From: Marchantia polymorpha subsp. ruderalis
Taxonomy: Eukaryota; Streptophyta; Marchantiopsida; Marchantiales; Marchantiaceae
Length of the DNA: 64,000 bases
Assembly: GCA_037833965.1 (NCBI GenBank)
Contig: AP031353.1
Coordinates: 5,148,501 to 5,212,500, forward strand
Reading direction: 5' to 3'
The translations under genes were made by a program, and so were the position numbers. Of this stretch, positions 47,504-59,600 are shown one piece after another (within the stretch, counting starts at the first letter, position 1; every line of letters begins with the position of its first letter). A model generated the notes under the pieces. It was not told the origin of the DNA and searched no databases. It worked only from the letters and a program-made list of their open reading frames with translations.

Positions 47504-50500
47504 TCATAAATAATTGAATCCGTCTGTGGTGGTTAAGTCATACACCCGACAGTGTTTCCTTCATAGTGGTTTTCGTTTACAGTGTGGTTTCGTTGGGTTT
47601 CATCGATATGTCAAACATTATCACAATCTTTAGTGCTACTACAGATAGTCAATTCAAATGACATAGTGTGATTAAGAGACATAAGGTGATCATCTGAAAC
47701 GATGATCAAATCAAGGGGACATTTCTTCCCGTCCCGATGCATCACTTTTGGAATCCTCGAGTACTTTACTTTCCTCAAAAGTTCAACAGTTAACGTCGTT
47801 TCCAAAGAAAGGTTGCATGAATAGACATTTCCAACAATTCCTACTAGGCAATGTACTGCAGTAGAAGAGATTTATTCACGGCCATGTTCAAGAATCGTAT
47901 CGTAAAATTGTGCACTTTTCTGCTAGTCCGGATGCAAAGCTCTACTTCAAGCTACATAGGGTGGCACAATCGCTGCCAGAAATACGTCGACACAGCTGTG
48001 GGAGACCGGCCTTTCCGGGCAATATAAATTTAGTCCGAATGAACTTCCAATAGACTGGCCCACCCGACCGTTCCGTGCTGTATGCAAAGAAGGCGCATCT
48101 CCTAAGTAATCAGCTCCCCACAACAATTTCATAATTTGGGTACAACGAAGACCCAACATGTGAAAGAGTCGTTGGTTGTAACTGAAACGGTGCAGACATA
48201 ATGAGGACAGAAAAGCTATTCCGAAAAACTGCAGTCAATCTTTGTCCTGATCATAAGGGCGAGGAACCAAGAAAATGGCACAAAGGATGAAAAGGCATGA
48301 CATGATGAGACGGCGTTTGTCACGCTTGCGTATATTACTATGTTGCTACGGACCAAAAGACCAACCGTTTGTAGCCACAGGCTGTCTCACTCACAATGCA
48401 AGTAATCGCTGCGTTTTTGCGATTGTAACGACCGCTTCACCATCGGCTGAGCTAATATTGTCCATAATGACTGCCATTCACTTCTCAATGGCAGCCGACC
48501 GCGAAGTATCTGACGCTAATCGCTGTAAATGTTCCATTCCTTCATTGACATCAAATCGTTTAGTGCACTACTCCACAGGATAACTTCAACTCCACCCGAA
48601 AAGTTCGTCCTGATATGGCCGCATTTAATTGCCTTTTCTGGTAATCCGTATCATTTGAACTAGTTCCATCACGAACTGAAAAAAGTCGGTAGACTCTCGT
48701 CGGTCTTGTCTCTTGCATAAAAATTTGAGAAAACGCTAAACACGTGATCCACCCTCGAGGTCTGCTCTCTTTGACAGCGAGGCTTTTCTTCCAACGTGTG
48801 CAGACTTCAATTTCAGATAGAACAAGTGTTGTCGAGATGACAAGATCTTGAATAACTCGAATTAAATCTCCACCCGTGTTCAAATTGACCTCATACAAGA
48901 GGTAGAAGTTGGAGTCGATTTAGAGCTCCCGCATCCTGTTTCTTTATCTCAAATTTCACCGCCCACGTCATTACAAACTAACCTGCAAAACGATATACCC
49001 CCGACAAAAAAACCTTTAGTGTGACTAGTAATTCGCTCTAAATTCGATAAACTCGTAGCGAGACAAGCTTGAACCTATACACTCGAAATCGAACGTTCTT
49101 ACCGAATTTTCTGCACGTCGCAGGCACCTCCATGTGTCCAAATAATACGAAGCTCAATTGCAGCATGCCAAAACCTCATGAGGTTTTTCGGTCACATAAC
49201 CAAACGTTGAATATCCGTTCTACCCTTAATACGATCCGGATAGAATGAGATCAGGGTTTAAATGCAAAATCTTCGTTGTTAGGCTCGAGCGGCTAACAGC
49301 GAAAGTCGTGAATGCAACTCGGCGTCAGCGAGCTTCATCAATGACTGAAAGAAGTTGCGTAACGTTCACAAGCCCAGGGCGCGGGTAGAAGTTCATACCT
49401 CCTACTTTGCGCACAAAGGAAAACAACCGTAGGAAAAAAATGCGGAGTACATAGAATGGTCTGTCCATATCATATCATCTAGACCGAAACCGGCATACGT
49501 TGTGCTCGGAAGATCAGTAAAACAATATCTACATAAGAAGTGCAAACAGCAAAATCCGACACAAGACGTGATATGATTGCTTAAAAAGACTTCATGTCAG
49601 CTGATACTGCTATATACTGGCAGATCTTGCGATATAAAGAAGTCGGCAAGAAACTCTCGACGAGTGATCCAAAGGGATTCCACTACTGCATACATAACCA
49701 CGAAAAGAAACTAGACCGTGATATATACAAATTTTAATACGTGATTCGTGACGGTCAAATCCCGACCTATCCTTGCCACATTAGAAACGCATTCAGGGTC
49801 AGTCGTGTACTCATGAGGTCCAAACACAAAAGACCGTGTTAGCAAGATGTACTAGAAGAATACTGAACATTTGACAGGTACAGCAAATAATCAGTAGAAA
49901 GTACCCGCTCCTTTCCTGCTGCCTGCGAACATGCGATGTAATATACCCCGACGATCCATTCAGGTAAAAGAGATAACAAAAACGACACTGATGATTGAAG
50001 ATAAGTCTACCGATAGGCTCAATAAGAGACAGTGCACGAGGCTATACCCTTTCAAATTTTGACCAACGGAACAGCGAGGTTACTAAGAACCTTCGAGAAC
50101 CCTGTTTCCTGAGTAACCAAAAAGTTCTTCCAACATCCCCATGCGCGAGAAAATGTTTGCGAATTTATTAGCGTCCAAATAAGAGGGATGCAAAGTCAGA
50201 AAACTATACCTGATGAGAGATCGTCGGTTGCGTACCTTGCTCGACTTCGGAGCCCTCTGATTAGGCATAGGATTGATATCACTCCATCAAAAGCGATTCA
50301 CTCAATTCGTCTTCCTGTCTGACAAAACCGGCTTCACAGAAGTGTTTCAGTAAATTCTCCGACACTCATCCTGCCCGACAAACCACAAGCACTTTGTGAG
50401 GCCAAACCTCACGAAACAGCCCGATCGAAATTCCATGTTAAAGGAAAAACAACCAGAGGACAAACTTCGGAACATGCCACAAAGCCGTCAACTCTGACGT

Positions 50501-52449
50501 TGCTAGACGTCAATGGATGTTTGCCGGGCCAATAGATGGGGCGATATCCAGACCATGGGTTTCTTACAGTAATCAGAGAACGAAATATTTGAAACATGCA
50601 AACCACAGGGTTAAGCATCTCCGTGGTCGATATTATCCCCAAAGGAAAATGGTCCTGTTGTTGGCCTGTAAGCTTTCAGAGTAGACTGTTTGGTGCAAAA
50701 ACGCAAGTAGGTGTGAGATAACAACTTCGTCCTGAAGACGATAATTGATGCATGATCAATAAGAGCTTGGAAATAGGTGTAAGGACAAGTAGTAGCAAAG
50801 AGGACAAGCTTGAGAATCAGGTCAGATCATACACTTGTGCTCAGCTCCCAGTAAGTGCTCAGGCAGGTAGGTAGATACAACTGAGGAGAAACTGCAACAT
50901 TTCTGGGTCCGTTTCGTCTACGAGATATGAAGGTACTACCTATATCCTCGTGTATTCAAACAGGATAACGGTTCAACGTACCTCCGTACTGTAAGAACAT
51001 CCCCGCATTGGCTTTCACCCTCCCCTTCGAACAAAGGAACACCTCCACAGAAATCAGGTGAGAGGGAAACTGGATCTTGAGGATGTAGATTCGCACTCAA
51101 ATTCACTGAATTTGGTGCCCCGTGATGCACAGCCACAAGGTGTAACTAGACTGTTTGTGACAAGATCATAGTCCAGGTCATTGTAAAGGAACTGTGAGCT
51201 GACATCTCAAGAGTAGCATATAGACTGCAAACTATTGTCTCCCAGACATAAGGCACAAAGGAAAATTCAAGAACAACTTGGAGTTGGCTTCTGTGAGCTC
51301 ACAAAAGTTTGGAAGCATATTGCTTCTCGTCTGAAAAGATTTCCCCCAAAGAGGTGGCCTGACTCGTCGCATTGAGCAATCGATCTTCTTGTCGGACAGG
51401 CACATGATTTGATATCATATGGTGGAAAGTTGGTACTCGTTACTTGCAAAAAGATGACGACTGATGACTCATGGAACATTCATGATGGAGGTTTCATCCA
51501 TAAAGAGAGCGCACAACATCATTGAGAGATTTCATTGTAGCACTTGTACATAAGATCTAGGCACCCGTCTCAGTAGGAGTTACTGACACGGCTTCGGCAA
51601 GCCCACATTGATGGCAGCTCAACATCTAAAGAGCTACATAACAACGAACCGAATGTGCCTACAAAATTGCAAAAGGTTCACTATACACTGGCATTCCTAC
51701 AACAAGTCAAAAGAAGTAAACTGTAAAACCTAAAAAAGCCCTCATAACCCTATCCACTACTTGCAAGCCAATGCAAAATACAAAGAACTTATAACGAGCC
51801 TCCCAGTTTGGGCTCTGGTTCTGTTCTCAAAGGCCATGCATTGGCCAACATCTTTCAAGAACACGGCTTAATCATTGGCCTAAGTGGATTCTCGATGGAA
51901 TGGCATAAATACAATCAAGTTGTGCAGGGCGTGAAGGCTCGTACGAGTGATCAAAATCTTCAGCAACTCCCTTAATCACCTAAGTAAGGAGGCGGCCCAA
52001 GAAAGAGTAGCAACAGGGCATCTCGGCAACTCCTCAAAGAGGAAGCAAGTCCACATTTGTCAAGCTTGGGAAGGATGGGCTTCGACGGCCGGGCTCTTAA
52101 AATCCGCAGAGTTATGGCTTGGGCTGCAGCCTCAGGTGTGGTCTGGCTCCAGGCTTCAAGTCTGCGGCTGTTCGGGAAATAGAATGGGAGAAAGGCACAA
52201 AGGAAAGTAATTGTATCAGCAGGCCTGCCCGGAACCAATATGAGTTAGGGCAATTAGCAGGCTAAGTACTTGATCTGCAAAACAGTAATATGGATATCAC
52301 GGAACAACGTGCAATCTTCCTATCGCCTACACAACAATCATACAAAGACAACACAGCGATGCATGCTCCAGGATAGAGTCTTTGTATATACTTGACAGTC
52401 CTATCTCCTGTCCGTTTCGAGCTGGAGGACTCACCTGTTCAGACCTTGT
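47504..52449. other. Non-coding region including the 3' flank of the KH gene
   Basis: Mixed, moderately AT-rich sequence with scattered open frames under 140 codons on both strands and no recognised domain. The part next to 52449 should hold the 3' UTR of the minus-strand KH gene. I found no decisive polyadenylation signal. Confidence 0.4.
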
Positions 52450-55400
52450 TTACCCAGGGTAAGGGCCTAACGAAGATGATTGGCCACTTAAAATAAAAGC
52501 CTGGAGGAGACTTTGCGCGGCGTGAGTTTGTTCTGGGGTTCCAGATATCTCAACAATCCTTTCAGATAAACCGGGCCGAACATCGTGCAATTTCACTTTA
52601 GCCCCAGATATCTGCGATTAAAATCTGTCAGTTTCCATACTAGAGGCTTCATACTGAGATCATTACAGCCTTCCTTTCCTTGGTGGTAGATTGACATATA
52701 TACGCATCTCTGCTGTTTGTTGCTACACGAGCGAAAACATCAGTGACCGAACGCTTCCCTGAAGAACACTGAGAATCAAGTGGAAGTACAGAAAGGACAT
52801 CACGAGTAAGGCAAATAAATCACCTGTCGGATCTGGGCGATGTTGCTTCCTGACTTCCCAATAATTGATCCAACGGCACCATTCGGTATGACGACTTCGA
52901 CAGTCGTATTCGTCACGAGTCCTCCGCTTGACCTTCCACCACTGCACATCCAAGAGAACATAAACTACTCCTGAGAACAAGAGCAGACAAACATCGCAAA
53001 AAACGGGAGCCAGAAAGCTTAAATAGGACGAACTCTTATGAGTACTGTGATTCATACCCGCCGTATCTGCCGGACCCACTCTGATGGGAGGACGCACCAC
53101 CATAACCCGAAAGACTTCCACCTCCAGCGTTGCTACCACCGCCCTGAATCGACCGTTATAAAGTTAGGCAAATAGAAATAGTAATTAAATACCAGTCGTA
53201 GAAACTAAACGAGTACAAAACTATTAATTTTACACGTGGTTCGTGCACTCAATGAGATATCCCATACCTGAAGGCCCCACGATCCTGGAGAGGAACTCAT
53301 ATTTTGGTACGATGATCCTCTTCCGCTTTGTTGTAGCCCAAGACCAGACAGCGACGAATACATTCCTCCGGGAGACCCGGGTTCGTGTCTACCCCCGTAC
53401 CCAGACGACAAAGGTACGCTACTTTGAAGTCCTAGACCTGACATGGAGGATGGAAATGCGCCACTAGAACCTGAACCAGACTTTTCCCTGTAAAGATTAC
53501 TCCTTAGGCGTGTGGTAATCTGTATCAAAGCTTCTCGTGCAACACGGATATCACCAACGATCTGAAAAGATATGGTTTACGTCAGACTCAAAATAGATGA
53601 AAGAAAAAATATGTCTTCAGGAGAAAATGAGCTCAAGACCTTCCTGATCTTCATCAAATACAATGGCACAATGAGTCGAGCAGCACTGGACAGGAGACTT
53701 GCGTTCAACGGAGAGCCATAAACGAACAGACATTGTTAAGACAGACAAAACAGCACTGCGTTCTTATATTATCACACCTCATAACTTCCTCACAACCTGA
53801 ACAGAAGAACTGACTAATAATGCAACCTCGAAGTTCCAAGAGTTTAGTACAAGACTCAGCGATCGTTCGCGATTCGATCCGCAAGTACCCTTGCAACTAG
53901 CTTTTGAGTCGTAGAATCTCACCTGGACGAGTTCATCGGTTTCCAGAGCGCATCTCGGTAGCTGGTCTTTGGCGAGTATACGAATATTAGCACGGGTAGC
54001 TTTCCTCATGTCTGCGATGATGCTACCACCCCTTCCGAGGAGGCATCCAATTTGGTTGGAAGGGACGAGCAATCTTGTAGTGATGACTCCATCTTGGTCA
54101 GAACCCAAATCCACTATCCTGCTCTGTACGTGCAATACTGCTTCCTGTGCCGGGGAGATGTTGTCGTCTGGGTGCTGGAGATACCATAAGATAGCATAAG
54201 ATAACAAGAACGATAATTTTGACATAAGCAAGGCTAAAGAGTATGACATCACTCCCCACCCTATCCTGAAAATATATCCAAGTCGAAAAAGTGTATACTA
54301 GGGAACGTAAATTGAGCTCCTAAATTGGCCAACAAGTGTCCCTAAAAAAACTGTTGATTTCCACATGCTTCAAAGACAACACGAACTTTCGGACCAAAAA
54401 AAATAGAAAGGAGACTCTTCAATAAATACTACCAATAAACCTCGATAAAATATAATCGACGCAGAGAAGGATTTTGATCGGTAGAAGAACAATCATTGTA
54501 ACTACAGCCTCAACACGCGATACAAAAGAATAACCTACTATGTGGAAAACGAAGGGAGATTCATTTGAATTAACCATGGACTACAGCCAGACCCATTACT
54601 GGTTTTTAAATACCTCGTTAGCAGAAATAATTATAACACGCTCGTCTGAGCCTGGAATTGGATCGGCAACTTTGATACGCGCACCGGTGTCCTCTCGGAG
54701 ATTGCGGATTATACTCCCTCCTTTACCAATAACGCTCCCAATTTTCTCGTTCGGACACAAGATGCGAAAAACCAGCTCTTCGTCCACCGGAGGATGGCGA
54801 CCCAGGTGTGAGGCACCAGAGTCTGGAAGCACTGGTAAAGCTTGAGAGTTGAAAGGGAAACCTCCACCACCGCCTCCGCCACCCAACCCTGAAAGCGATG
54901 GTCCGAGTCCTAGAAGGGGTCCACCCTGCCCAAGGAGTGTGTTTCCTGGGGGGAGGAAGGTGTCTCCAGCTAATATACCACCTCCCGGAGGATACATGCC
55001 CGACCCATGCATTGCACCCCCCATTCCTCCTGGACGCTCTCTGGGAGGGTTCTCCTTTAACCGAGTGGATATAGCGTGCAATGCTTTCTTCACAACAGAC
55101 AGCTCACCAAAGATCTGTAAAATTTACAAACAACAAGAGTTATGAAAAAGGCCGTAAATTTGAGTAACTTGGTTTCCTTCTTCTATGGATAGGAAGCTAT
55201 TCTTTCAGATAATAAGCGACGATAGAACCTCCCAACACCAAAGGACTGGAAAGTTACAACTGTTAAGACTGAAGCTTTTACTAATTCACAGAACTTGTTC
55301 AATTCAATTCCATTTGCAAAGTTTTGAGTAGACTAGAATCTGGTACGGATATATAATCTTAAAAATCGGGTATAGCGTTACCAACTTTATCGGAAAGGTC

Positions 55401-57982
55401 GGGATTTGGGAGTACAGCATGCAAGGAGACATAGCTCTGAGGTGTAAAAGTAATATGACGAAATCCACCTCAGATTGTCTTTAAAGAAGGATTGTTGATA
55501 AACTCAGATCTTGCTAGGCGACGAAGGCAAAAGTGACAGCACTGTGCAGCAAAGTGAAGTGCTGCTTGCGGTCGGTAAAACTGTGATATTTCATCTGTAC
55601 GAAGAAGGCTGTCCGGAACCGAATAATAACCATGTGCCAACAATTGAATTTCGCCATACCATGAGTCAAGAAGTGTCAAGTACAGCCAAAGATAACAGCA
55701 GGTGTCCATACAAGTTGTGGAATTGTGAAGAGCATGAGGCAAGCAGAACACTGACGGTGAGAGAGTTCTTCTGGATGCTCCCTTTACTGTTTTACTTGGG
55801 CTGTGCGAAAGCTATGAGGAGAAAAAAAACAGCCTTCGGGAGTTCGGCGTAAGTTGGAACTGGAACAAAACTAGCGCTTTCAAGTAGCATAACTTATGCT
55901 ACATAAGTTATGCAAGCATGGTTATATTAGTCGGTCGCCTAAATTACCTAAATTAGCTTAATTTAGTCGCATCAAGAAAGTTAATTTAGGCGCTTTTGTG
56001 ATAAAAGCCGCCTTTAAGTGCACTTGAATGAGGGGTTCGGAGAGAGAGTCACCATCACTAGTGGCTTGCAGTCCGGTTGTGAGGCTCGTGGGCGAAACAA
56101 AAATTAATTTACAACCTCCAGATTATGACCTCGGTGAGCTATGATACTGACGTGGTTCCAAACTGATTAACAATCATCACACCATATTGGCTGAGATCTC
56201 CCACGTGTCATTTCTGAGCCAATTACAGTCAAGATGCTCGGTTAATTTAGGCGCTAGAGAGAGCGTCAATTTAGGTAATTTAGGCGCCTGGGTATACGGT
56301 CGCCTAAAATATCCCATGCGGCATAAGTGAAAAAGTACAAATAATGCCGAAATAAGACTCGGCAACCGTAATAGAACGCTAGGTATCCAAACAGTTTACA
56401 ATTATCAGTGATTGAAACTCTCAAAAAGGATCATAGGGTAGCATATGATACATTGACGGCTAGCATGTGAGGCAGAGCTCTCCGGGAGTCGCTGCAACGG
56501 AAGTCGAATGTGCCAAAAGCGTTCTAGGGGAAAAACGTTTTAAAATGTTACTTCGCCTTCCACTAATTCCACAAGATTTACAATAAGTTCCACTGAGATT
56601 TTTATCAGTGAGAGACCGTCACTGCAAGAATAGTAATTTGTTGGCTGATCCTGGGATTTACGCACAATGCAAATGATTCACTAAGCTTCACGTGGGGAGA
56701 ACAACATTGGGTCTAAGTGTGTATCTGTCTGCTCTGATAAACTACAATGTCTGCGGCGCGCATGATGAGTTCAACATTCAAACATTTAACTGTAAGGGGT
56801 ACAGCGTTACAGAAATTTAATCATGGCGCATTGGGGCATGTCACAGTTTACTTATCAAGCTGTTCCAGGTTCCAAGAGCGGCTCAGCATACACTTCACAA
56901 TGAAAATGTGCAGCCTGAATTGCGAGTATCAAAAGGGAGAAACTTTCATGGTTTGTTCGCACAGAAAGAGTGGTGTACATCGCCTGGCTCCCTGCCTAAA
57001 TGTTAACAGACCCTCCATAGGTAAATCTCCCTGGCAAGTCACAGATTTCAGACGACAACGGACCAAGTTTTCGTTCGGAGAGGAAGTCGAACTTTGAAAG
57101 CCTTGAAAAATGTTTCGCTCCACGTTTTCCAGTGTCTTTATCAACATTACGGCTTCCCGCTCTAAACCAAAAAGAAAAAAAAACAGACTGCACACCGACG
57201 CGACGAGAAAGTGACAGCCAGGTGCTCACCTGGACAAGCTCGTCAGAAGGCAAGGCGCAACCCGGTAGCTGTTCTTTAGGTAGTATTCTGATCTGCGCAC
57301 CGGTTTCATCGCGCATTTGTTCGATAATCTTGCCACCCTTACCAAGCAAGCAGCCAATCTGATTATTTGGAACTAACAAACGAGTTGTGACCAAACTTGG
57401 TCCCCCGTCCTCGTCTTCCTCGTCGGATCCATTGCTTCCTTCACCGTCCACAATTCTGCCGTGAACTCTGAATAGAGCTTCTTGGGCCGGTGACTGGTTC
57501 TCCCTATCTCTGGGTTCAGCGCCCTCTCTTTCCCTGACATCTCTTTCGCGCTCCCTGCCTTCCCTTTCCCTACCACCGCTTCCTCCATCTCGTTCTCTGG
57601 AGACACCATCCCTCTCACGACCTTCACGATCCCTTGCCCTATCCCTATCCCTTCCGCGTTCTCGATCTCTGTCCGAGGCCGAGATGATAATCACTCTCTC
57701 GTCCACGCCTGGAACTGCGTCCGCAATTTTTATCCTGGCACCAGTCTCCTGCCTTAGAGCTTTGATGATACTTCCTTGTTTGCCAATGACGCTTCCTGTT
57801 TTCGATCCCGGGCAGAGGATCCTAAACACGGTCTCATCCTGAATAGGCTTCATAGGAGGAGGAGGTCCACGAGAATGCGACGACTGATGACGCTTGTGTC
57901 TTCCGTTAGACTCCAGAGAATCGCGCTCGTAGTGAGAGTGGGGGCGTTTAGCTGGAGAGATGAAGTAAGAAGGCGCGTCCAT
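52450..57982 (-). CDS. Five-KH-domain RNA-binding protein (HEN4/RCF3 class)
   Basis: Coding exons on the minus strand: 57982-57230, 55114-54614, 54174-53923, 53561-53268, 53143-53058, 52941-52824 and 52611-52450 (TAA). All have GT-AG borders and consistent phase, giving 721 aa. Five KH folds are marked by their GxxG loops: GKQG (residues 67-70), GKGG (214-217), GKGG (381-384), GRGG (465-468) and GKSG (657-660). Residues 104-161 are an Arg/Asp/Glu repeat inserted in KH1 between ERVIIIS and the closing helix SPAQEALFRVHGRIV. Gly-rich linkers lie at about 280-340 and 600-640. Plant relatives (HEN4, RCF3/HOS5) are nuclear and act in pre-mRNA processing and transcription-coupled stress or flowering control; the same role is inferred. 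Intron 1 (55115-57229, 2.1 kb) carries a MITE-like element. Confidence 0.93.
55887..55913. repeat. 12-bp hairpin in intron 1 of the KH gene
   Basis: The arms GCATAACTTATG and CATAAGTTATGC flank CTA. It lies about 20 bp outside the left end of the MITE-like element and may be part of it. Confidence 0.85.
55936..56286. mobile_element. MITE-like element in intron 1 of the KH gene
   Basis: Perfect 19-bp terminal inverted repeats, CGCCTAAATTACCTAAATT (55936-55954) and its reverse complement (56268-56286), bound about 350 bp. A subterminal TTAATTTAGGCGC motif repeats at 55981 and 56242, and TCGCCTAAA occurs again just outside at about 56300. There is no coding capacity. The exact outer border and target-site duplication are not clear. 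Confidence 0.65.
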
Positions 57983-59580
57983 GGGAAGGGAGGAGGCACT
58001 TCCAGAAAATCGTCAGAAAAAGGACTTCTTCCGGGGCAGGAAGACCGAGGCACCGAGCGCAACCCAACACTCGTCGACGTAGCGATAGCCTCCTGGCCAC
58101 CAGTGCACAATGAGGCACCTTCTTCAACTGATTGAAAAATTAAGCACGAGCTTAGTTTCCCACTCTCCGGAGGCCAAACAACAGTAAGGGACAAATTTCC
58201 TTTTGCGAAGAGACGGAACGCGAGGTTCTACGACACCCGAGGGCACTTTCTCAACTCGGCAATTACTGCTCCCCAGACACGTCCCTTTCGCCCCAGGGGC
58301 CGACACTAAATCACACTCTCGCTTGCTGTAAATGTAAATTTCAAACTCTCCTGAACCCACAGCGCCGACTACAAATTGAGCACGCCTCCGCCCCCGCCGC
58401 AAATCAGACTCCCTCCCTACCTCCCTCCCTCCCTGCCTGCCTTTTGAGCAAACGCCCCAATATCCCGCCCAAAACCTCACCACTACTCACTCGTCTCGTC
58501 TCGTCTCTTCTCTCCTCTCCTCTCCTCTTCGTGCGACTCGGCTCCGAGGTTCAAGATCCACTCGCGACGACTGAGAGACAATACCACCCCCCACCCCGTG
58601 GCACGAGCAGCCCACAATCCCGACTCAAACGAAAGTTCGCCGCTAAATTCCTCGCGAGTCCGGCTTCAGCCTTCACTACCTTCCATGAGCAGCAGAAAGA
58701 AAAACTGCATGGCCCCCTGCTCGCATTCTTATGATCACTCGCCCACAATCGCAGGTCGCTCCGATATCCGGTACTCGCTCGCTCGCTCTCTCTCTCTCTC
58801 TGGGTCCGTGCCTCTCTCTCTCTCTATCTTTCCCTCCCTCGCCCTCTCCCGCGCTGTCTATCTGACTCTGTCTCTCTCTTCCCCCTGCTGCCTCCCTCCC
58901 TCCCTCGCTCGCTCGCTCGCTATCTCGCCGCCTCGTGCCGCAGGCCCGTTAGCCTTCTTCCTTCAAACGTTCGTTCCTTCGTTCCTTACGACGACGGCCT
59001 TCGTGATTCCGCCTGCGCTGCGATGGGGCGATGGGATGCAGAGGCCGGGCCGGGCTGTTCCGTCACTTAGGGCATTGCGAATGTCGACCTCGACCTCTCC
59101 TCGTTCCGCAGAAGAAGAAGATAGACAATCGACAATCTGCGCCGCTGGCCGCCGTCCGATTCGGGAATCTTTTCGGCTCCGCTCGCGGCCTTCCCGGGGC
59201 CTTCCCGTTCCGCCTTCGCACTTCCCTCCCTCCTCTTCTCGCTTTCCCCCTTCCCCCTTCGCCCTCCCCGTTCCGCCTCCGCCCGACGCCCTGCGCCACC
59301 GCGTTCGCTCGCCTCGACGTGGTGACTGCTCGCGTTCGGGGGTTTACGTCGTCGCCGCTTCTGCGACTCCGCAACCCTATCGCGTCCCCCGCCGGTCTTT
59401 TATTCCGGTCTGCGACACTTGCAGCGATAAGAAGGAACGAAGCCGAACGAACAGAACCAAATGGATAGCGAAAAATGTAAGAAGACCGCTGAAGAAGATC
59501 CTTCATCGAACTCGAACCGACCGTCTCTACTATTCTGATATAGTAGGGAGAGATATTTCGTGCATTATCCAATATCTCTC
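57983..59580 (-). promoter_or_regulatory. Promoter and leader of the KH-domain gene
   Basis: A pyrimidine-rich plus strand (purine-rich in the sense of the gene) with GAGC runs (about 58773-58787 and 58905-58920), GA tracts and GGGA runs. GC content drops sharply near 59580 at the junction with AT-rich DNA. Long open frames on both strands here (up to 330 codons) follow from the low-complexity CT/GC composition. No TATA box was identified with confidence. Confidence 0.45.
58905..58920 (-). repeat. GAGC tetranucleotide microsatellite
   Basis: About four units, read as GAGC in the sense of the KH gene; a second, shorter run lies at about 58773-58787. Confidence 0.85.
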
Positions 59581-59600
59581 AATAACATGAATATCTTATG

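Noticed and set aside
58598..59590. 330-codon open frame upstream of the KH gene, plus overlapping frames on both strands
   Set aside because: Dominated by low-complexity SLSLS/PPSLA wording from CT-rich promoter DNA; all frames are open together; no domain; it runs into AT-rich DNA.
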